Counted from the first letter of the stretch, positions 1 to 11,395 are shown. The stretch: DNA of 64,000 nucleotides from Symbiodinium natans (GCA_905221605.1 CAJNDS010002579.1:1137135-1201134), one strand, 5' to 3'. Notes: generated by a model from the letters alone, not told the origin. Numbers and translations are program-made.

Positions 1-167
1 GGCTACCCGATGTAAATCCTCAACGAAATTCCCAAGCCACTGCATCCCAAAACCCTGGACCCCACAAAGCCCTGAACCCTAGCCCCCTAAACCCTGAATC
101 CTGAACCCTCGGCCCCGAAACCCTAAACCCTAAACCCCAAACCCTAAACCCTAAACCATCCTGGTAG

Positions 168-242
168 GGCATGCAGCACCGAGCCATGCAGCTCTTGGGG
201 GTGGACACCGCGCTTGGCCTGCTCCGCAAGCCGGGGCACTGA
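168..242 (+). CDS. Exon-like island with stop, unassigned
   Basis: After CTGGTAG a frame reads GMQHRAMQLLGVDTALGLL and ends RKPGH then TGA. CCCTAAA repeats lie immediately upstream and TTTAGGG repeats downstream, as for secure + strand exons here. The helix-like composition is protein-like. No family recognised. It is the only coding signal in the first 1.9 kb. Confidence 0.35.
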   Translation, partial: GMQHRAMQLLGVDTALGLLRKPGH

Positions 243-577
243 GGGGCTTCTGGGGTTTAGGGTTTGGGGTTTAGGGTTTGGGGTTTTGGGTTTAGGGTTT
301 AGGGTTTGGGGTTTAGGGCTTAGGGCTTAGGGTTTCGAGTTTGGGGATTAGGATGTGTAAGGGTTGTGGGTTTAGGGGCTTATGTTTCGAGATTTATTGT
401 TAAGGGGTTTGTTGAGTATTTTTTAGGTTTTGTATAGGCTTTGTGGGGTCTTGAAGGGTTTGTAGAGTTTATGGGGTTGATAGGGTTTTGCGCGGTCAGG
501 GTATAAGACTTGGACCTCTTCATCTACTGTCAGGGTTTGCGGGGCTTGGGGGCTGTTTGGGGACATCTGAAACGAGC

Positions 578-679
578 AGCCAGAGTAGGCCCTTTTGCTC
601 CCTTTTTAGGGCTTAGGTTCCCTTAGAGGCCTCTTTCACCAAAAAGGGCACCCTGGTTATTCCTTACCCTGGGGTCTAG
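578..679 (+). mobile_element. Family C element
   Basis: AGAGTAGGCCCTTTTGCTCC, TTAGGTTCCCTTA, ACCAAAAAGGGCACCC and TTACCCTGGGGTCTAG match the family C consensus: AGTAGGCCC near the left and GGTTACTCCTGGGTCTAG at the right, which are partly inverted copies. Confidence 0.55.
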
Positions 680-909
680 GTATATAAACCCTTCGCAGGA
701 GTTTCGAGCCCAAATTGGCGCAGCCTTAGGGGAGTTTAGGGTTTAGGGTTTAAGGTTTCAAGATTACAGGTTCAAGGGCAGTTCGGGGTCCTATGCGCAG
801 TCCATCGTGCTGGTAGTAACTGGTAGTAGTGGGAGTGGTTGTTGTGGTTTGTTGTGGTCGAGGTACGAGTGGGTTTGTTATCGTGTATGGTTGGAGTTTC
901 AACTTAAGG

Positions 910-1018
910 GACTAGGACCAGGAGTAGGCCCTTATTCTCATCTTTTGGGGTTTAAGTTCCCTTATCAGCCCCAAACCAAAAGGGGTACCCGTTTTATTCC
1001 TTGGCTACTCCTGGGTAT
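910..1018 (+). mobile_element. Family C element
   Basis: Starts GACCAGGAGTAGGCCCTTA and ends GGCTACTCCTGGGTATAG, with AACCAAAAGGGGTACCC inside. The ends are inverted copies (CCAGGAGTAG / CTACTCCTGG). Confidence 0.6.
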
Positions 1019-1683
1019 AGGGGGACCATCTAGGTCCAAGTAGGGAATGGAGGGGAAGCCTTTCGGAGACTCAGCCCTTCGCAAGGGAAGGCTTAATGAG
1101 GTCTCTTGACCTTCCTTAAGGGGAACTGAAGTGTGGGCCCTCGGGGTTCACAGGGGAAAAAGGGCTTACAAAGGTTCCCCACTTAATGGCTTATATTCAG
1201 GGCCCTGTCACCGGTAACTACCCTTAGCGGTGCTTGATTTTAAAGCCTGGAGGTAAATAGACCCACCTAACACAGTTGGGGTGGCGAAGGGACGGGGCTA
1301 GCCAAATCCCCAAACCTTCAACCCTGGCCAGGGAGGTAAAGCAAGCCCCCTGAAAGGCATGGCCGTTTGGCGCGCCAACCGCCTGATTCGTGAGCCACCC
1401 TTGACAATGGCTTGGCAAAAGGGGGCTTGCTTGAGGGTTTAGGGTGTAGGGTCTAGGCTCAGAAATGGACATTCGTATCCTGGCAATAATGTATAGTGTG
1501 TGTGTGGTTTGCGTGGTATTCTGTCAATCTGAGTTACTCAAGAAATACTTGGACCCCAAAGCTCGCAATCCTTGCCCGCCACTTGGGTCCCCGAAACAAC
1601 CATTGAGTCCTACTGAAAAACCCTGCTAGCACCAAACCCCAAACCCTAAACCCCTAAACCTTAAACCCTAAACCGGGGGAATT

Positions 1684-1815
1684 GGGACTAGGGACTGGGT
1701 AGGGAACCTGTAACCTGTTTGGCTATATGGGTAGTTCTCTAAATTCAGGTCCCCTTCTTGGGGTCCTTCGGATGAGGCTGCCGTACTACAAGGGACCCTT
1801 CATTTAGAGAACTAC
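1684..1815. mobile_element. Family G and H elements, adjoining or nested
   Basis: GACTGGGTAGGGAACCTGTA and TTTGGCTATATGGGTAG (family G; also near 15286, 21365 and 38930, the last in SIR2 intron 6) run into TAGTTCTCTAAATTCAGGTC and AGGGACCCTTCATTTAGAGA, an inverted pair (family H; also at 59536-59607). Confidence 0.48.
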
Positions 1816-1961
1816 CCATGTAGAACCCCACTATTTCAACCTTCCCTAAACCCTAAACCCCAAACCCTAAACCCTAAACCCTAAACCCATAATATAGAGA
1901 ACTACCCATATAGAATTTCCCTATATTAAGATGTTAACCCTCTGTGAGCTTGGGTAGTCAG

Positions 1962-2027
1962 CCCGAAAGGCTCGAAGTCCAAGCCAGACTTGTCTCAAGA
2001 GCCATCGAAGGGCTTCCGAAGATGCCC
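1962..2027 (+). CDS. Exon-like island, unassigned
   Basis: Between AGTCAG and GTTTAGGG, 22 codons read PERLEVQARLVSRAIEGLP then KMP without a stop, with an AG acceptor and a GT donor. The island has CCCTAAA on its left and TTTAGGG on its right. It lies 217 bases before the SAM-motif exon of the METTL21-like gene and could belong to its N-terminus, but the residues do not match the expected LELG strand. Confidence 0.4.
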
Positions 2028-2244
2028 GTTTAGGGTTTAGGGTTTAGGGTTTAGGGTTAGGGCACTAGACGTGCCCTGAAAGGGTCGTATGAGGGGATAT
2101 CGGAGGGGTAAGATCCCCCAGCAGTACCCCCAACCCCCAAACCCTAAATTCCCCCGACACCCCTAGACCCTAAAGACCCTAAACCCTGGACCCAAAACCC
2201 TAGACCCTAAACCCTAGACCCTAGACCCTAAAGCCTGATCCCAG

Positions 2245-3141
2245 CCGGTCGAGGTGTAGTGGGACTGGCAGCGATGGCCAAGGCCTTAGGGGCGTCAGGG
2301 TTCATCCGGACATGTACAGTACGCGGTTGAGGGTTGAGGGTTTAGGGTTTAGGGTTTAGGGTTTAGCGTTCAGGGTTTAGGGTTTAGGGTTTAGGGTTCG
2401 GTGGACGGCCCCAAGTCCGACTGAAACACAGGAGCCAACAAGCAAAGGATCACAATGTGAAATTCGACCCGGCGGCATCTAGGGTTTCGGGTTTCGGGTT
2501 TGGGGCTTGCGGCTTAGGGTTGGGATGTTCCCCCTTGTACTAATAGGGATTCTAGTACCCCCCCTTTTTTTAAATCCCTATTAAGGACTGTTAGTATAAG
2601 GGGGAACAGCCCAAGTTTAGGGATTCATGTTGTTAGGAAGTACGCGTGCTCTTATACTCAGGTTTACGGCGCTGCCAGTTCCGTCGTGCTGACCGACTTG
2701 GAACACATGCGCCTATGCCGCTCACAGGGGGTGAGTGGATGTGGGTTGAAGGTTGAGACCCGACACCCTAAACCCTAAACCCTAAACCCTAAACCCTTGG
2801 GTCGGGGGATAGGACTTAAGGTTGGGCTTTCACCACAGTAGGCTCTGATAGGGCCTTCTACCCTAAATCGCTTAAGCCCAAAACTCCAAATCTGCGCCTC
2901 GGACTAGGGTTTAGGGTTTCGGGTTTAGGGTTTAGGGTTTAGGGTGTAGGGTGTAGGGTGTAGGGTTTAGGGTTTAGGGTTTAGCGTTTAGGGTTTAGGG
3001 TTTAGGGTTTAGGGTTTAGGGCATCCCCCAAAATGCGCGAAGGGCTTACAGCTTGCGAGGAGATTTGAGAGAAGTCCCTTCAAGCCTCCCCAGACACGAA
3101 ACCCTTGCGTAGCACCCCCCCCCCCCCCCGCCAAAAAAAAA

Positions 3142-3174
<33 letters not shown>

Positions 3175-6100
3175 AGATGTGCCATCTTGTCGGGATTTCT
3201 CTAAATTGTTATTTACCAGGAGCAAAAGGGACCATCAGTTACTGGTTCTTACAAGGAACTGAAGCCTTAGTTCCTGTGAAGTTGCGGTGGGTCGAGAATT
3301 GTGTTACGGATCCGAGTATGATTTCAATGGAGTTTATTCCCCACAGGATGGCCCCGGACTCAAAACCCTAGACCGCCAACCCTCCTAAACCCTATACCCT
3401 ATACCCTATACCCTAAACCCTAAACCCTAAACCCTAAACCCTAAACCCTAAACCCCTCCTCCTAACCTTGATCCTGGGCACGGAGCCATCCTTAGCGCCA
3501 CTGTTTAGGGTTTCGGCGGGTATACCCCTTGGATAGTTTTTTGTGTCTTTCCTTCGTGGGCTTCAAGAGGATTATAGGGTTTTTTTCGAGGGGTTTTAGA
3601 GGGCCAACCTGGGTTGAGGGGTTATGGTTCGGCGGAGAAGAAAGTCCTCGGCCAGAGGGGTTGAGTTGGGCGGCTCGGCCATTACAGCCTGATGCCCCTG
3701 TTTGATGGGGCATATTTGATGGGTCTGAGGACTTGGGCACCGGCCTTGACGTTTTTGGCAAAGAACCACGCCTCTACATGGTTGCTGTTGTCGCAGGCAT
3801 GCCTTGGAACATGTTTACTCGCCAGGCACATTACTGTCTGTGAGTTGTTATCACGCAGTGGCATAGATGTCATGGCAAGCTCTTCGCAAAGTTCTTCAGA
3901 GTAGTACACTATGACGACCCTAAAACCCTAAAACCCTAAAACCCTAAAACCCTAAAACCCTAAAACCCTAAAACCCTAAAACCCTAAAACCCTAAAACCC
4001 TAAAACCCTAAAACCCTAAAACCCTAAAACCCTAAACCCTAAACCCTATGCGTTATGCAGCACGGCAAACGTTGGATACGGTGGTGTTGCATACATTCAG
4101 CTGGCGGCTTCATATGCGATGGCTGCGAGGCTGCGCACCACGTATGAAGAATACGGCTGGTTCAGTGTAACACGCGCACGGCACGTTCAAAGAAGCTTGC
4201 GCAGCATTCTACTAGTTGCTTAAGACCCCCCCAAAAAATATATTCCTCCTTTATCAGGGCTAATATAGGGATTTCTGTTATGTATATATATATATATATA
4301 TATTTGTTTGTTGATGTTTCATTATGAAATTTTTTGGGGGGTTCTGAAGCAAATAGCACAGTGCGCCCGGATATGATCGCGCGCCCGCCTTTTCGTGCAC
4401 GCGAGAGTCGGAAAGCCGAGCTGCCTTCCAGGCCGCCTGCCGTGTGCTGTGTAGGCCCTGAGAAGGGCCTGCCATGAAACGGCCGAAACATGCTTGAGCC
4501 GAGTTCCTGCAAAATGTTTGGGTTTAGGGTTTAGGCTTAGGGCTTAGGGCTTAGGGTTTAGGGCTTAGGGCTTCGGGCTTCGGGCTTAGGGCTTAGGGCT
4601 TAGGGCTTAGGGTTTAGGGTTTAGGGCTTAGGGCTTAGGGTTTAGGGTTTAGGGTTAGGGTTCCGGCTAGCACGAAGAAAGCAGAATCTGACCAGGGCGA
4701 CTACACATTGCTCATGAACACATGGCCAAGCACCACCACACATCAAACTGCAAATTGCGTCAGACCTCCTCTACACTGCCTAAACCCTAAGCCCTGAACC
4801 CTAAACCCTACTGGCACCTGGCTCATGGGCCAGCATGCAATTCACCCGATAGGCCCCAACCTAAAACCCCAACACCAGAAACCCCGCCCCTTCGACGAAT
4901 TCGGCCGAAGTCTAAGGCAGCCCTTGCTGAAGAGGCCTTCGCGGCATGGGTATGTTTAAGATTTAAAATTGGGGGGGGGGGTATGTTTTATTTCCAGTAC
5001 CGCGGTGAGAGTGTCAGCATGTTCTGCTACATCGGCCTCTCAACCAGGATGTGAAAGGGGTTGCTTTGGGGTCTCCAGGGTAGCATATCTGCAGAAGGGT
5101 CCATGATTTTGATCTATGGGACACAAGGAGGTCGTTGGGCTAAGCCCTTCTTTTTGGGCGTGGGGTGTTGTTTCATGTGTGCTTGTTCTTTAGCATATTC
5201 TACTAATTGCTTAAAACCCCCCAAAGAAAAGAACAGTCCTGCAGGGAAGGAACGACTGGTGTGGGGGCGCTCCGGTCTTTTTGGTCTGCGAGGTGCTTGA
5301 GGGAATGTAGGGTTTAAGGTTAGGGTTTAGGGTTTAGGGTTTAGGGTTTAGGGTTTAGGGTTTAGGGTTTAGGGTTTAGGGTTAGGGGTTAGGGTTTAGG
5401 GTTTAGGGTTTAGGGTTTAGGGTTTAGGGTTCCGTAGACCCTAACCCCAGGCCCTACACCTGAAGCCTAGAGCTTCCCCTGTATGGGGATTTCCAGGGAA
5501 CCTATTTTCGTAAATCCCCATATGATCAGTTCTCAATGGGGTGCCTTATAGTTGTAACCCAAAGGGACGATAAAATAGATAAGACACCATATGGTGATGT
5601 ACTTGCAAGAATGATAAAAGTGTGGCACTCAGGCTCCTATCGCAGATTTGTGCTTTGTTAACACTTGGCCTCGGGCCGACAGTAGGGTGTGGGAGATCCC
5701 TACACTTTAGGTTTTTGGGTTCAGCGCTTTGTTTGACCCTAGTTGAGGTTTAGGGTTTGGGGTTTGGGAACCGTGGCGGAACAGCCGTGTAAACGTAGAA
5801 TCCAAGCTGCGACCTTGGTGGTTCTTCGTAGGTGATCTGTGGCCATATGGGTCAAGGGATTAAGGCTCGTACCCCTAAGGTTGTACTAAAACAGGTTCCC
5901 TTAGTAGGCGATTAATGAGGCCCTAATACTACCTAAAGGACCTGTAAACAGGATCCACAAAACCCCAGGGAACAACCTGAAGGGTCCAAGGTACTACCCC
6001 TGGAACGGGATCCTATTCAGCCCCTCAAGCTAGAATTGGGGAGCACAAGGTCCTTATCTGACTCAACACTGCCTACAGAATGGAGAGTTCCGCGCAGTTT

Positions 6101-6660
6101 TGAGGTTTTTGTTTGGGGCTGCTAGGGCTTCAGGGTTTAGGGCTTTAGCTTCTGTAAGTTTGATTTTTTTTTTGGGGGGGGGTTCACAAACAGGCGCAAG
6201 AAGCCCCAACGAATCGACTCCTTCGATCAGGAACATCGAGCTCAACTCATGTCAACACACATGCGAGGCTCGAACGTTGGCTCCTGGGCAGCAGACAATT
6301 TCGCTGAAGAGTCGGGTCTTCAGAAACCCTCAACCCTCAACCCTAAACGAGGGGGATCCACATTCCAAGGGTCCCCTGTTTTTATGAGGAACATGCTGTG
6401 ATCGAGACCCGAAAAAGGGGCCTCCCGGCCCTAAACCCTACATGAGCAAAAACCGCGAGGCTTGGGGAAGTGATGTCCCGCAAAAGATCAAAGACATCGA
6501 CGTGGTGATTGCGGCGGACGTCGTATATCCAACAAAGGACAACCCCCCCTCCCCCCCCCCCCCGACAGATCAGATCCCTCAAGTAAGAAAGACTTTGCCG
6601 GAAATCTTAAAACTCCTATTGCTTCAGAGGAATTCTAGTTTAGCCACTTTTCTTCCTGGC
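2245..6660 (+). CDS. METTL21-like (Methyltransf_16) protein methyltransferase, partial, exons dispersed
   Basis: Exon 2245-2293 encodes GRGVVGLAAMAKALGA, the glycine-rich SAM-binding motif. It joins across a GT-AG intron to 2679-about 2730 (SVVLTDLEHM). Exon about 6195-6279 encodes RNIELNS and CEARTL, and joins through a GC-AG intron to 6460 onward, which gives AWGSDVPQKIKDIDVVIAADVVYP, then a C-tract-encoded PPSPPPP loop and LPEILKLLLL. SAM loop, LTD, NIELN, WG and DVVIAADVVY occur in the order known for METTL21/FAM86-type lysine methyltransferases. The join between 2730 and 6195 could not be phased. A different exon chain with a stop codon lies between, so these could be one gene with a nested gene, or two related loci. 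The open frame runs to the TAG at 6661. N-terminal exons are not found. A possible last exon is listed at 7261. Confidence 0.6.
2521..2612. mobile_element. Family A palindromic element in METTL21-like intron
   Basis: Left arm TGGGATGTTCCCCCTTGTAC and right arm GTATAAGGGGGAACAGCCCA are inverted copies, with AATAGGGATT and AATCCCTATT inside. It lies in the GT-AG intron 2294-2678. Confidence 0.7.
3919..4036. repeat. CCCTAAAA 8-base array
   Basis: About 13 near-perfect copies of an 8-base variant of the telomere-like repeat. A similar homogeneous array lies at 39170-39330. Confidence 0.85.
4061..4470 (+). CDS. Unassigned exon pair interrupted by a family D element
   Basis: After TTATGCAG a frame encodes NVGYGGVAYIQLAASYAMAA, then RLRTTYEEYGWFSVTRARHV and SLRSI, up to the family D element at 4212-4356. 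After the element a frame continues with RPDMIARPPFRARESRKAEL and ends in TGA at about 4470. Composition is convincing in the first part. No family recognised. It sits between METTL21-like exons on the same strand, so it may be a nested gene or part of another transcript. Confidence 0.4.
4212..4356. mobile_element. Family D element
   Basis: Ends CTAGTTGCTTAAGACCCCCC and GGGGGGTTCTGAAGCAAATAG are inverted copies. The centre is a TA microsatellite. It separates the two parts of the open segment at 4061-4470. Confidence 0.65.
4917..5054 (+). CDS. Two short exons with a 48-base GT-AG intron, ending in a stop
   Basis: Exon 4917-4949 encodes AALAEEAFAAW after TCTAAG. The intron 4950-4997 runs GTATGT to TTCCAG and contains a poly-G tract. 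Exon 4998-5054 reads YRGESVSMFCYIGLSTRM then TGA. Both splice sites are textbook and phase 0. This is probably the 3' end of the chain that includes 4061-4470. No family recognised. The stop argues against a simple METTL21 transcript running through this interval. Confidence 0.45.
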   Translation, partial: AALAEEAFAAWVCLRFKIGGGGMFYFQYRGESVSMFCYIGLSTRM

Positions 6661-7260
6661 TAGTGGAGCAGGAAGGTAATGCCAAGGAACCTGGAAACAG
6701 AAGCCTGGAATTCGAAACCCTATACCCTACCAAGACGCCAGTTGTAGCCCCTTTTTGGGTTAAGGGCTTCGGGCCGTTAACAGAGTTTGAGGTTTTGCCT
6801 TGTTCATTTGGTTGAGTGAGTGTGTGTGTGTGTGTGTTGAGGGAGGCGAAACTAACTTTCGTTTGTAGTTCCACACCAAACCTTCAGGTACCCCCCGCCC
6901 CCGACACCCCCAGGAACTACGATGGGAGTGGGCTGGCGTCAGGGTAAACCATAACACCCAAAGCTGTTCGACGCACGATTTCAGGAAGTTCAGGGTTCCT
7001 GGATTTAGGGTTTAGGGTTTACCGTTTAGGGTTTACGGTCTAGGGTTTAGGGTTTAGGGCTTAGGGTTTAGGGTTTAGGGTTTAGGGTTTAGGGCTTAGG
7101 GTTACAATCCAGAAGCGTGGCAGAACCCACCCGAAAGCCTTGTTGCGTAACGTGGTACTTGAGCGAGGCTAGCGGTTTCTCGGGTAGGACTCATGCAATT
7201 CGGTTTTGGAGGTTTTATCTGGCAGCAAGATTCATTCCTTCAACAAGCTTGGTGTTTCAG

Positions 7261-7317
7261 GGGCTTGATGTCAAGGCCATTATGCCTCAAAGAATGCGTC
7301 AAGAACACATGAGCTAG
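7261..7317 (+). CDS. Possible terminal exon of the METTL21-like gene
   Basis: After GTGTTTCAG, a 19-codon frame reads GLDVKAIMPQRMRQEHMS and stops at TAG. METTL21-type proteins end with a similar short strand (a GF/GL-V-K-I pattern), so this is offered as the last exon. There is no phased link to the exon at 6460. A long minus-strand frame overlaps (7280-7516), so the call is weak. Confidence 0.25.
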   Translation, partial: GLDVKAIMPQRMRQEHMS

Positions 7318-9439
7318 GCAAGATCCACTCTAGAACCTGAGCCAGAGAGCTGGTGCGACCGCCTATTGACATTCCATAATCTGTGCTAGAGCTGTTCATC
7401 GAAAGCATGCCATGCGTGCCCAAACATTGCAAGATACTGTCTGTTTGTGACAACCTGCACCCAATGACCCGCCATGCAGCACACCAGTTGCTGCTAGCCG
7501 TGTGATGCCGCAGCAATGCAAATTCCGTGCCTTGGCAATGTGCTGGCCGTGCATGTAACTATATCCCCCTTGGTTCTTATGTTTTTTTTATTATTTTTAT
7601 TCATATAAAACTCAAGAGGATCTTGAACATATCATTTTTATTAAGGTTCCAAGGGGAGTATAGGTAAGGACCTCCCTCACCACCAAATACACTCCTCAAC
7701 GCTCTCGCAGGTATCAATCTTAATTACCCCCCCCCCCCCCCCCGTCAAGACACTACATATGGCGGTTTACAAAAAGAAGGGGGCCCCGAATATACATCCC
7801 CAAATAGTAGGAGTCCCTATCATCAGGGCCCCAACAAGGTACCCCTTATTTTTCGGTTTGAGAACTGATACATATACACATACAGATACATATGCATATA
7901 CGTATACATATAAACCATAATGCAGGATTTAACGCACTTCTGCGTACACATATCTATATATGTATCCATACATACATACACACATACATATATATATATA
8001 TATATGGGCGTCCGCCTATTGCGGTTCCCCTTATTTTGATGGGTTTACATAAATGTATATATTTTCAGCCCCAACCCATCGTTATAACCACAGCAACAAG
8101 TCGATGATGATGTAGGCACCCCAAACCTATAGGGTTAAGGTTGACAGGTTTAGAGTTTAAGATTGAGGCATTTAAACCCGCAATGAAACCTAAACCCTAA
8201 CCGTTCAACCCGATAGAGTTAAGGTTAAGCGGTTAGGGTTTATGATTTAGCCATGTTTAAACTTTAAACCTAAACCCACAGAATTTTAACCTTAAGGGTT
8301 GAAAGTTCGGGCATTTAGACCTTAACCCTGATTCGTTTAGGGTCAGAACCTGAAAACCCGAGAGGGCTCCCAAAGGTTCAAAGGTTTTGACCCTAAAGGG
8401 TGCTGAAGGTATACATGCGCAGACCTTAGGTTGTCGAACCACTGAACCCTACCGGGTTTAAAGGTTTAGGGTTTAAGGTTTGGGCATTTCTTACCTATAC
8501 AATAGAACTTTAAAACCCTATAGGGTTTGGGGCTTAAATCCCTAAACCTTAAATTCCATAGGATTATGCCTACATTTGTAGGGCTTTCGTCCCAGTGACG
8601 CGAGATGACTGTGAGCAAATGTCCTTTCACTAATTCCTGGATTTCAAAATATCAACAAATGTGATAGAATTCAAGTTTTGCTTATCGCGGGCTGGTTGCT
8701 TAAGATATGCTAGGTAAGGTAAAGCTTTTAGGATGGATGTTTTGTTTTGCTTATTGGGGCGTGATGGGGCATTTTCTTATAGGTTTATTTACATATATAT
8801 ATATATATAAATCAAACCCTGAACCATAGTTATCATCGCAGCAAAAAGTTACAACCTTGTCATTTACATATATCCGCAGGGCTCGTGACTTTCACTACTT
8901 GCTGGGATTCAACATATAAACAGAATATATCGTTAAATGATGGAATTCAGGTTTTCATGTCGGGGGATGGTTGCTTGAGACATCTTAGCTAAAGTATTTG
9001 GGATAGATGTTTTGTTTTGTTTATTGGGGCTTCCCCTTATTCTTATCGGTTTACAGAAGTGTATATAAATCAAACCCTAACCAATGGTTATAACCACAGC
9101 AATAAGTTATAACTTTGTCATATACATATTTCCGCAGAGCTCGTCAAATCCGATGATGATGTAGGCACCCCAACCCTATAGGGTTAAGGTTGACAGGTTT
9201 AGGGGGTACGACTGAGGCATTTAAACCAAAGCCAGCAAGTACACGCAAACCCGAACCTTTAAACCCTATAGAGTTAGGGTTGAAGGCGCAATCCCAGACA
9301 GTATACGTATACTTATGAGCAGAAAAGATACGGGGGACACTGCTTGCGATTCAGAATATTAGGAGCAGAAAGATACAGGGGACACCGCTTGCGATTCAGA
9401 ATTTTCGGAGCAGAAAAGATGCGGTCGAGGTACCTCGGC
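7318..9439. other. AT-rich stretch, no gene supported
   Basis: Contains poly-C at 7727-7743, a family F element, TA and CATA microsatellites (7866-8005) and a partly duplicated segment: GATGATGTAGGCACCCCAA recurs at 8104 and 9152, and TTTTGTTTTGCTTATTGGGGC-like text at 8741 and 9011. A minus-strand frame at 7280-7516 is open but has no recognised motif. Confidence 0.5.
7783..7855. mobile_element. Family F element
   Basis: CCCCAAATAGTAGGAGTCCC and CCCCAACAAGGTACCCC match family F. A related copy is at 13817-13896 (ACCCCAATTACTAGGATTCC, CCCCGATAAGGTACTCC). Confidence 0.45.
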
Positions 9440-10270
9440 AGGAACCATTAAACCATTAAACCATTAAACCATTAAACCATTAAACCATTAAACCATTAAA
9501 CCATTAAACCATTAAACCATTAAACCATTAAACCATTAAACCATTAAACCATTAAACCATTAAACCAATGGTTTGGCCCATATGAGAATCCCCTAAACCA
9601 CTAAACCATTTAACCATTAAACCATTAAACCATTAAGCCATTAAACCATGAAACCAATGGTTTTCCCCATATGAGAATCATTAAACCATTAAACCATTAA
9701 ACCATTAAACCATTAAACCATTAAACCATTAAACCATTAAACCATTAAACCATTAAACCATTAAACCATTAAACCATTAAACCAGTATCCATTAAACAAT
9801 TAAACCAATGGTTTCCCCCATGAAAATGGTTTAGTGGTTTAGGGGATTCTCATATGGGGGAAGGCATTGGTTTAATGGTTTAATGGTTTAATGGTTTAAT
9901 GGTTTAATGGTTTAATGGTTTAATGGTTTCATGGTTTAATGGTTTAATGGTTCAATGGTTTCATGGTTTAATGGTTTAAGGGATTCTCATATGGGGAAAA
10001 CCATTGGTTTAATGGCTTAATGGTTTAATGGTTTAATGGTTTAATGGTTTAATGGTTTAATGGTTTAATGGTTTAATGGTTTAATGGTTTAGGGGCTTCT
10101 CATAAGGGGGAAACCATTGGTTTAATGGTTGAATGGTTTAATGGGTTCAATGTTTAATGGTTTAATGGTTTAATTATGGTTTAGGGGATTCTCAAATGGG
10201 GGAAACCATTGGTTTAATGGTTTCATGGTTTAATGGTTTAATGGTTTGAGGGATTCTTGGTTGAATGGTT
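9440..10270. repeat. Large inverted array of an 8-base AAACCATT repeat
   Basis: From 9448 to about 9825 the unit is AAACCATT; from about 9827 to 10260 it is the inverse, AATGGTTT. A spacer containing CCATATGAGAATCCC (or its inverse) interrupts the array about every 90-180 bases on both sides. The whole could fold as a hairpin of several hundred bases. No gene. Confidence 0.85.
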
Positions 10271-10316
10271 TAAGGGAATGTGCAAAAAAACACAGGGCCG
10301 CTATAGGCGGTGACCC

Positions 10317-10348
<32 letters not shown>

Positions 10349-10987
10349 TCATATTTACATGCGTATTGATACTGTTTGTGTTTTTGTGTATATGACGAAT
10401 ACATATATATATATATATATATATAGAGAGACATATCGAGAAGATTAGTTCTTGAGAGGTTATTCGTAAGGCAGGGGATGGCAAAGCCCAAACCCGAGTT
10501 TAGAATCCCGATTGTCGCAGCTGAAGGAATTAATCCATTAAGGCCTAAAAGCTGGGTAAGGCTTGGGGGGAGGGTTGGGGTTTAGGCTTTAGGGTTTCGG
10601 GTTTAGGGTGTAGGGTTTAGAGTTTAGAGTGGATTCCGTCCCCTTAAGGAGTGCCGAGCGCTTGCTGTCGCCCATCTTCGTTCTGGCCTTGCATGCCGGA
10701 CCCTGAGATCTTGGTGTTAGGGTGTTAGGGTGTTAGGGTGTTAGGGTTTAGCGTTTAGGGTTTAGGGTTTAGGGTTTACAAGCACTCTCAGGCCTTGTTG
10801 CTGGCGGATGTTGCGGCCCACCGGAGGCCGTGACTGCATGACACGTTTTGAAGGTTCAGCCAGCTCTGCTTGGGATGAGTGACTTCGTCTACCGGTTGGT
10901 TTAGGGTTTAGGGTTTAGGGTTTCGGGTTTCGGGTTTCGGGTTTGGGGTTTGGGGTTTGAGCTTTGGGGTTTGGGGTTGAGTGCCGT

Positions 10988-11080
10988 TTCCACCTTTCGA
11001 AAAGAGGCATCTCCGCGAGTTCAAGTCCCGCGCTCCCCTGGAATGGTTCCTGGCGGTGCCTTGCTTCAAGGGCGTTACAT
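10988..11080 (+). CDS. Exon-like island, unassigned
   Basis: A frame encodes FPPFEKRHLREFKSRAPLEW then FLAVPCFKG, running into the family K repeat GGTCCCTGAATATGGACCCC. The alternation of charged and aromatic residues is protein-like. There is no clear acceptor. It could be an exon whose 3' boundary is set by the inserted repeat. Confidence 0.3.
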
Positions 11081-11395
11081 GGTCCCTGAATATGGACCCC
11101 TGAATGCGGACCCCTTTTGTTTAGGGTTTAGGGTTTAGGGTTTAGGGGTTAAGGTTTAGGCAGGGTTTAGGAGTTTGGGCTTGCAGGGTCTCAGGGGTTT
11201 AGGGTTTGGGGTTTAGGGTTTAGGGTTTAGGGCACCAGGGCTTGAAGGCACTGGGGTTTTGGGGGGGTATTTTCAGGGTTTCGGGTTAGGTGTCGGGACC
11301 CCCTGATAGGACGACAGCCCCTTGAAGCTTGTCTAAGGGTCGTTGCATGGTCCCTGAATATGGACCCCTAAATGGGGACCCCTTTGTTTAGGGTT
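11070..11395. repeat. Two copies of a GGTCCCTGAATATGGACC repeat (family K)
   Basis: At 11078-11122 and 11340-11395 the block GCATGGTCCCTGAATATGG then ACCCCTAAATG(C/G)GGACCCC occurs, each followed by TTTAGGG repeats. The interval between holds only telomere-like repeats. Confidence 0.55.

Larger units (their letters stand above)
243..1961. other. Intergenic or intronic stretch, no gene supported
   Basis: Holds short TTTAGGG/CCCTAAA runs, two family C elements and the G/H elements. An open frame at 807-1043 is the inside of the second family C copy and its flank, not a gene. Confidence 0.6.

Noticed and set aside
1-360. Chromosome end (telomere) at the left edge because of TTTAGGG/CCCTAAA repeats
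   Set aside because: The same repeats occur in both orientations through all 64 kb, including inside introns of solved genes, so they are interstitial.
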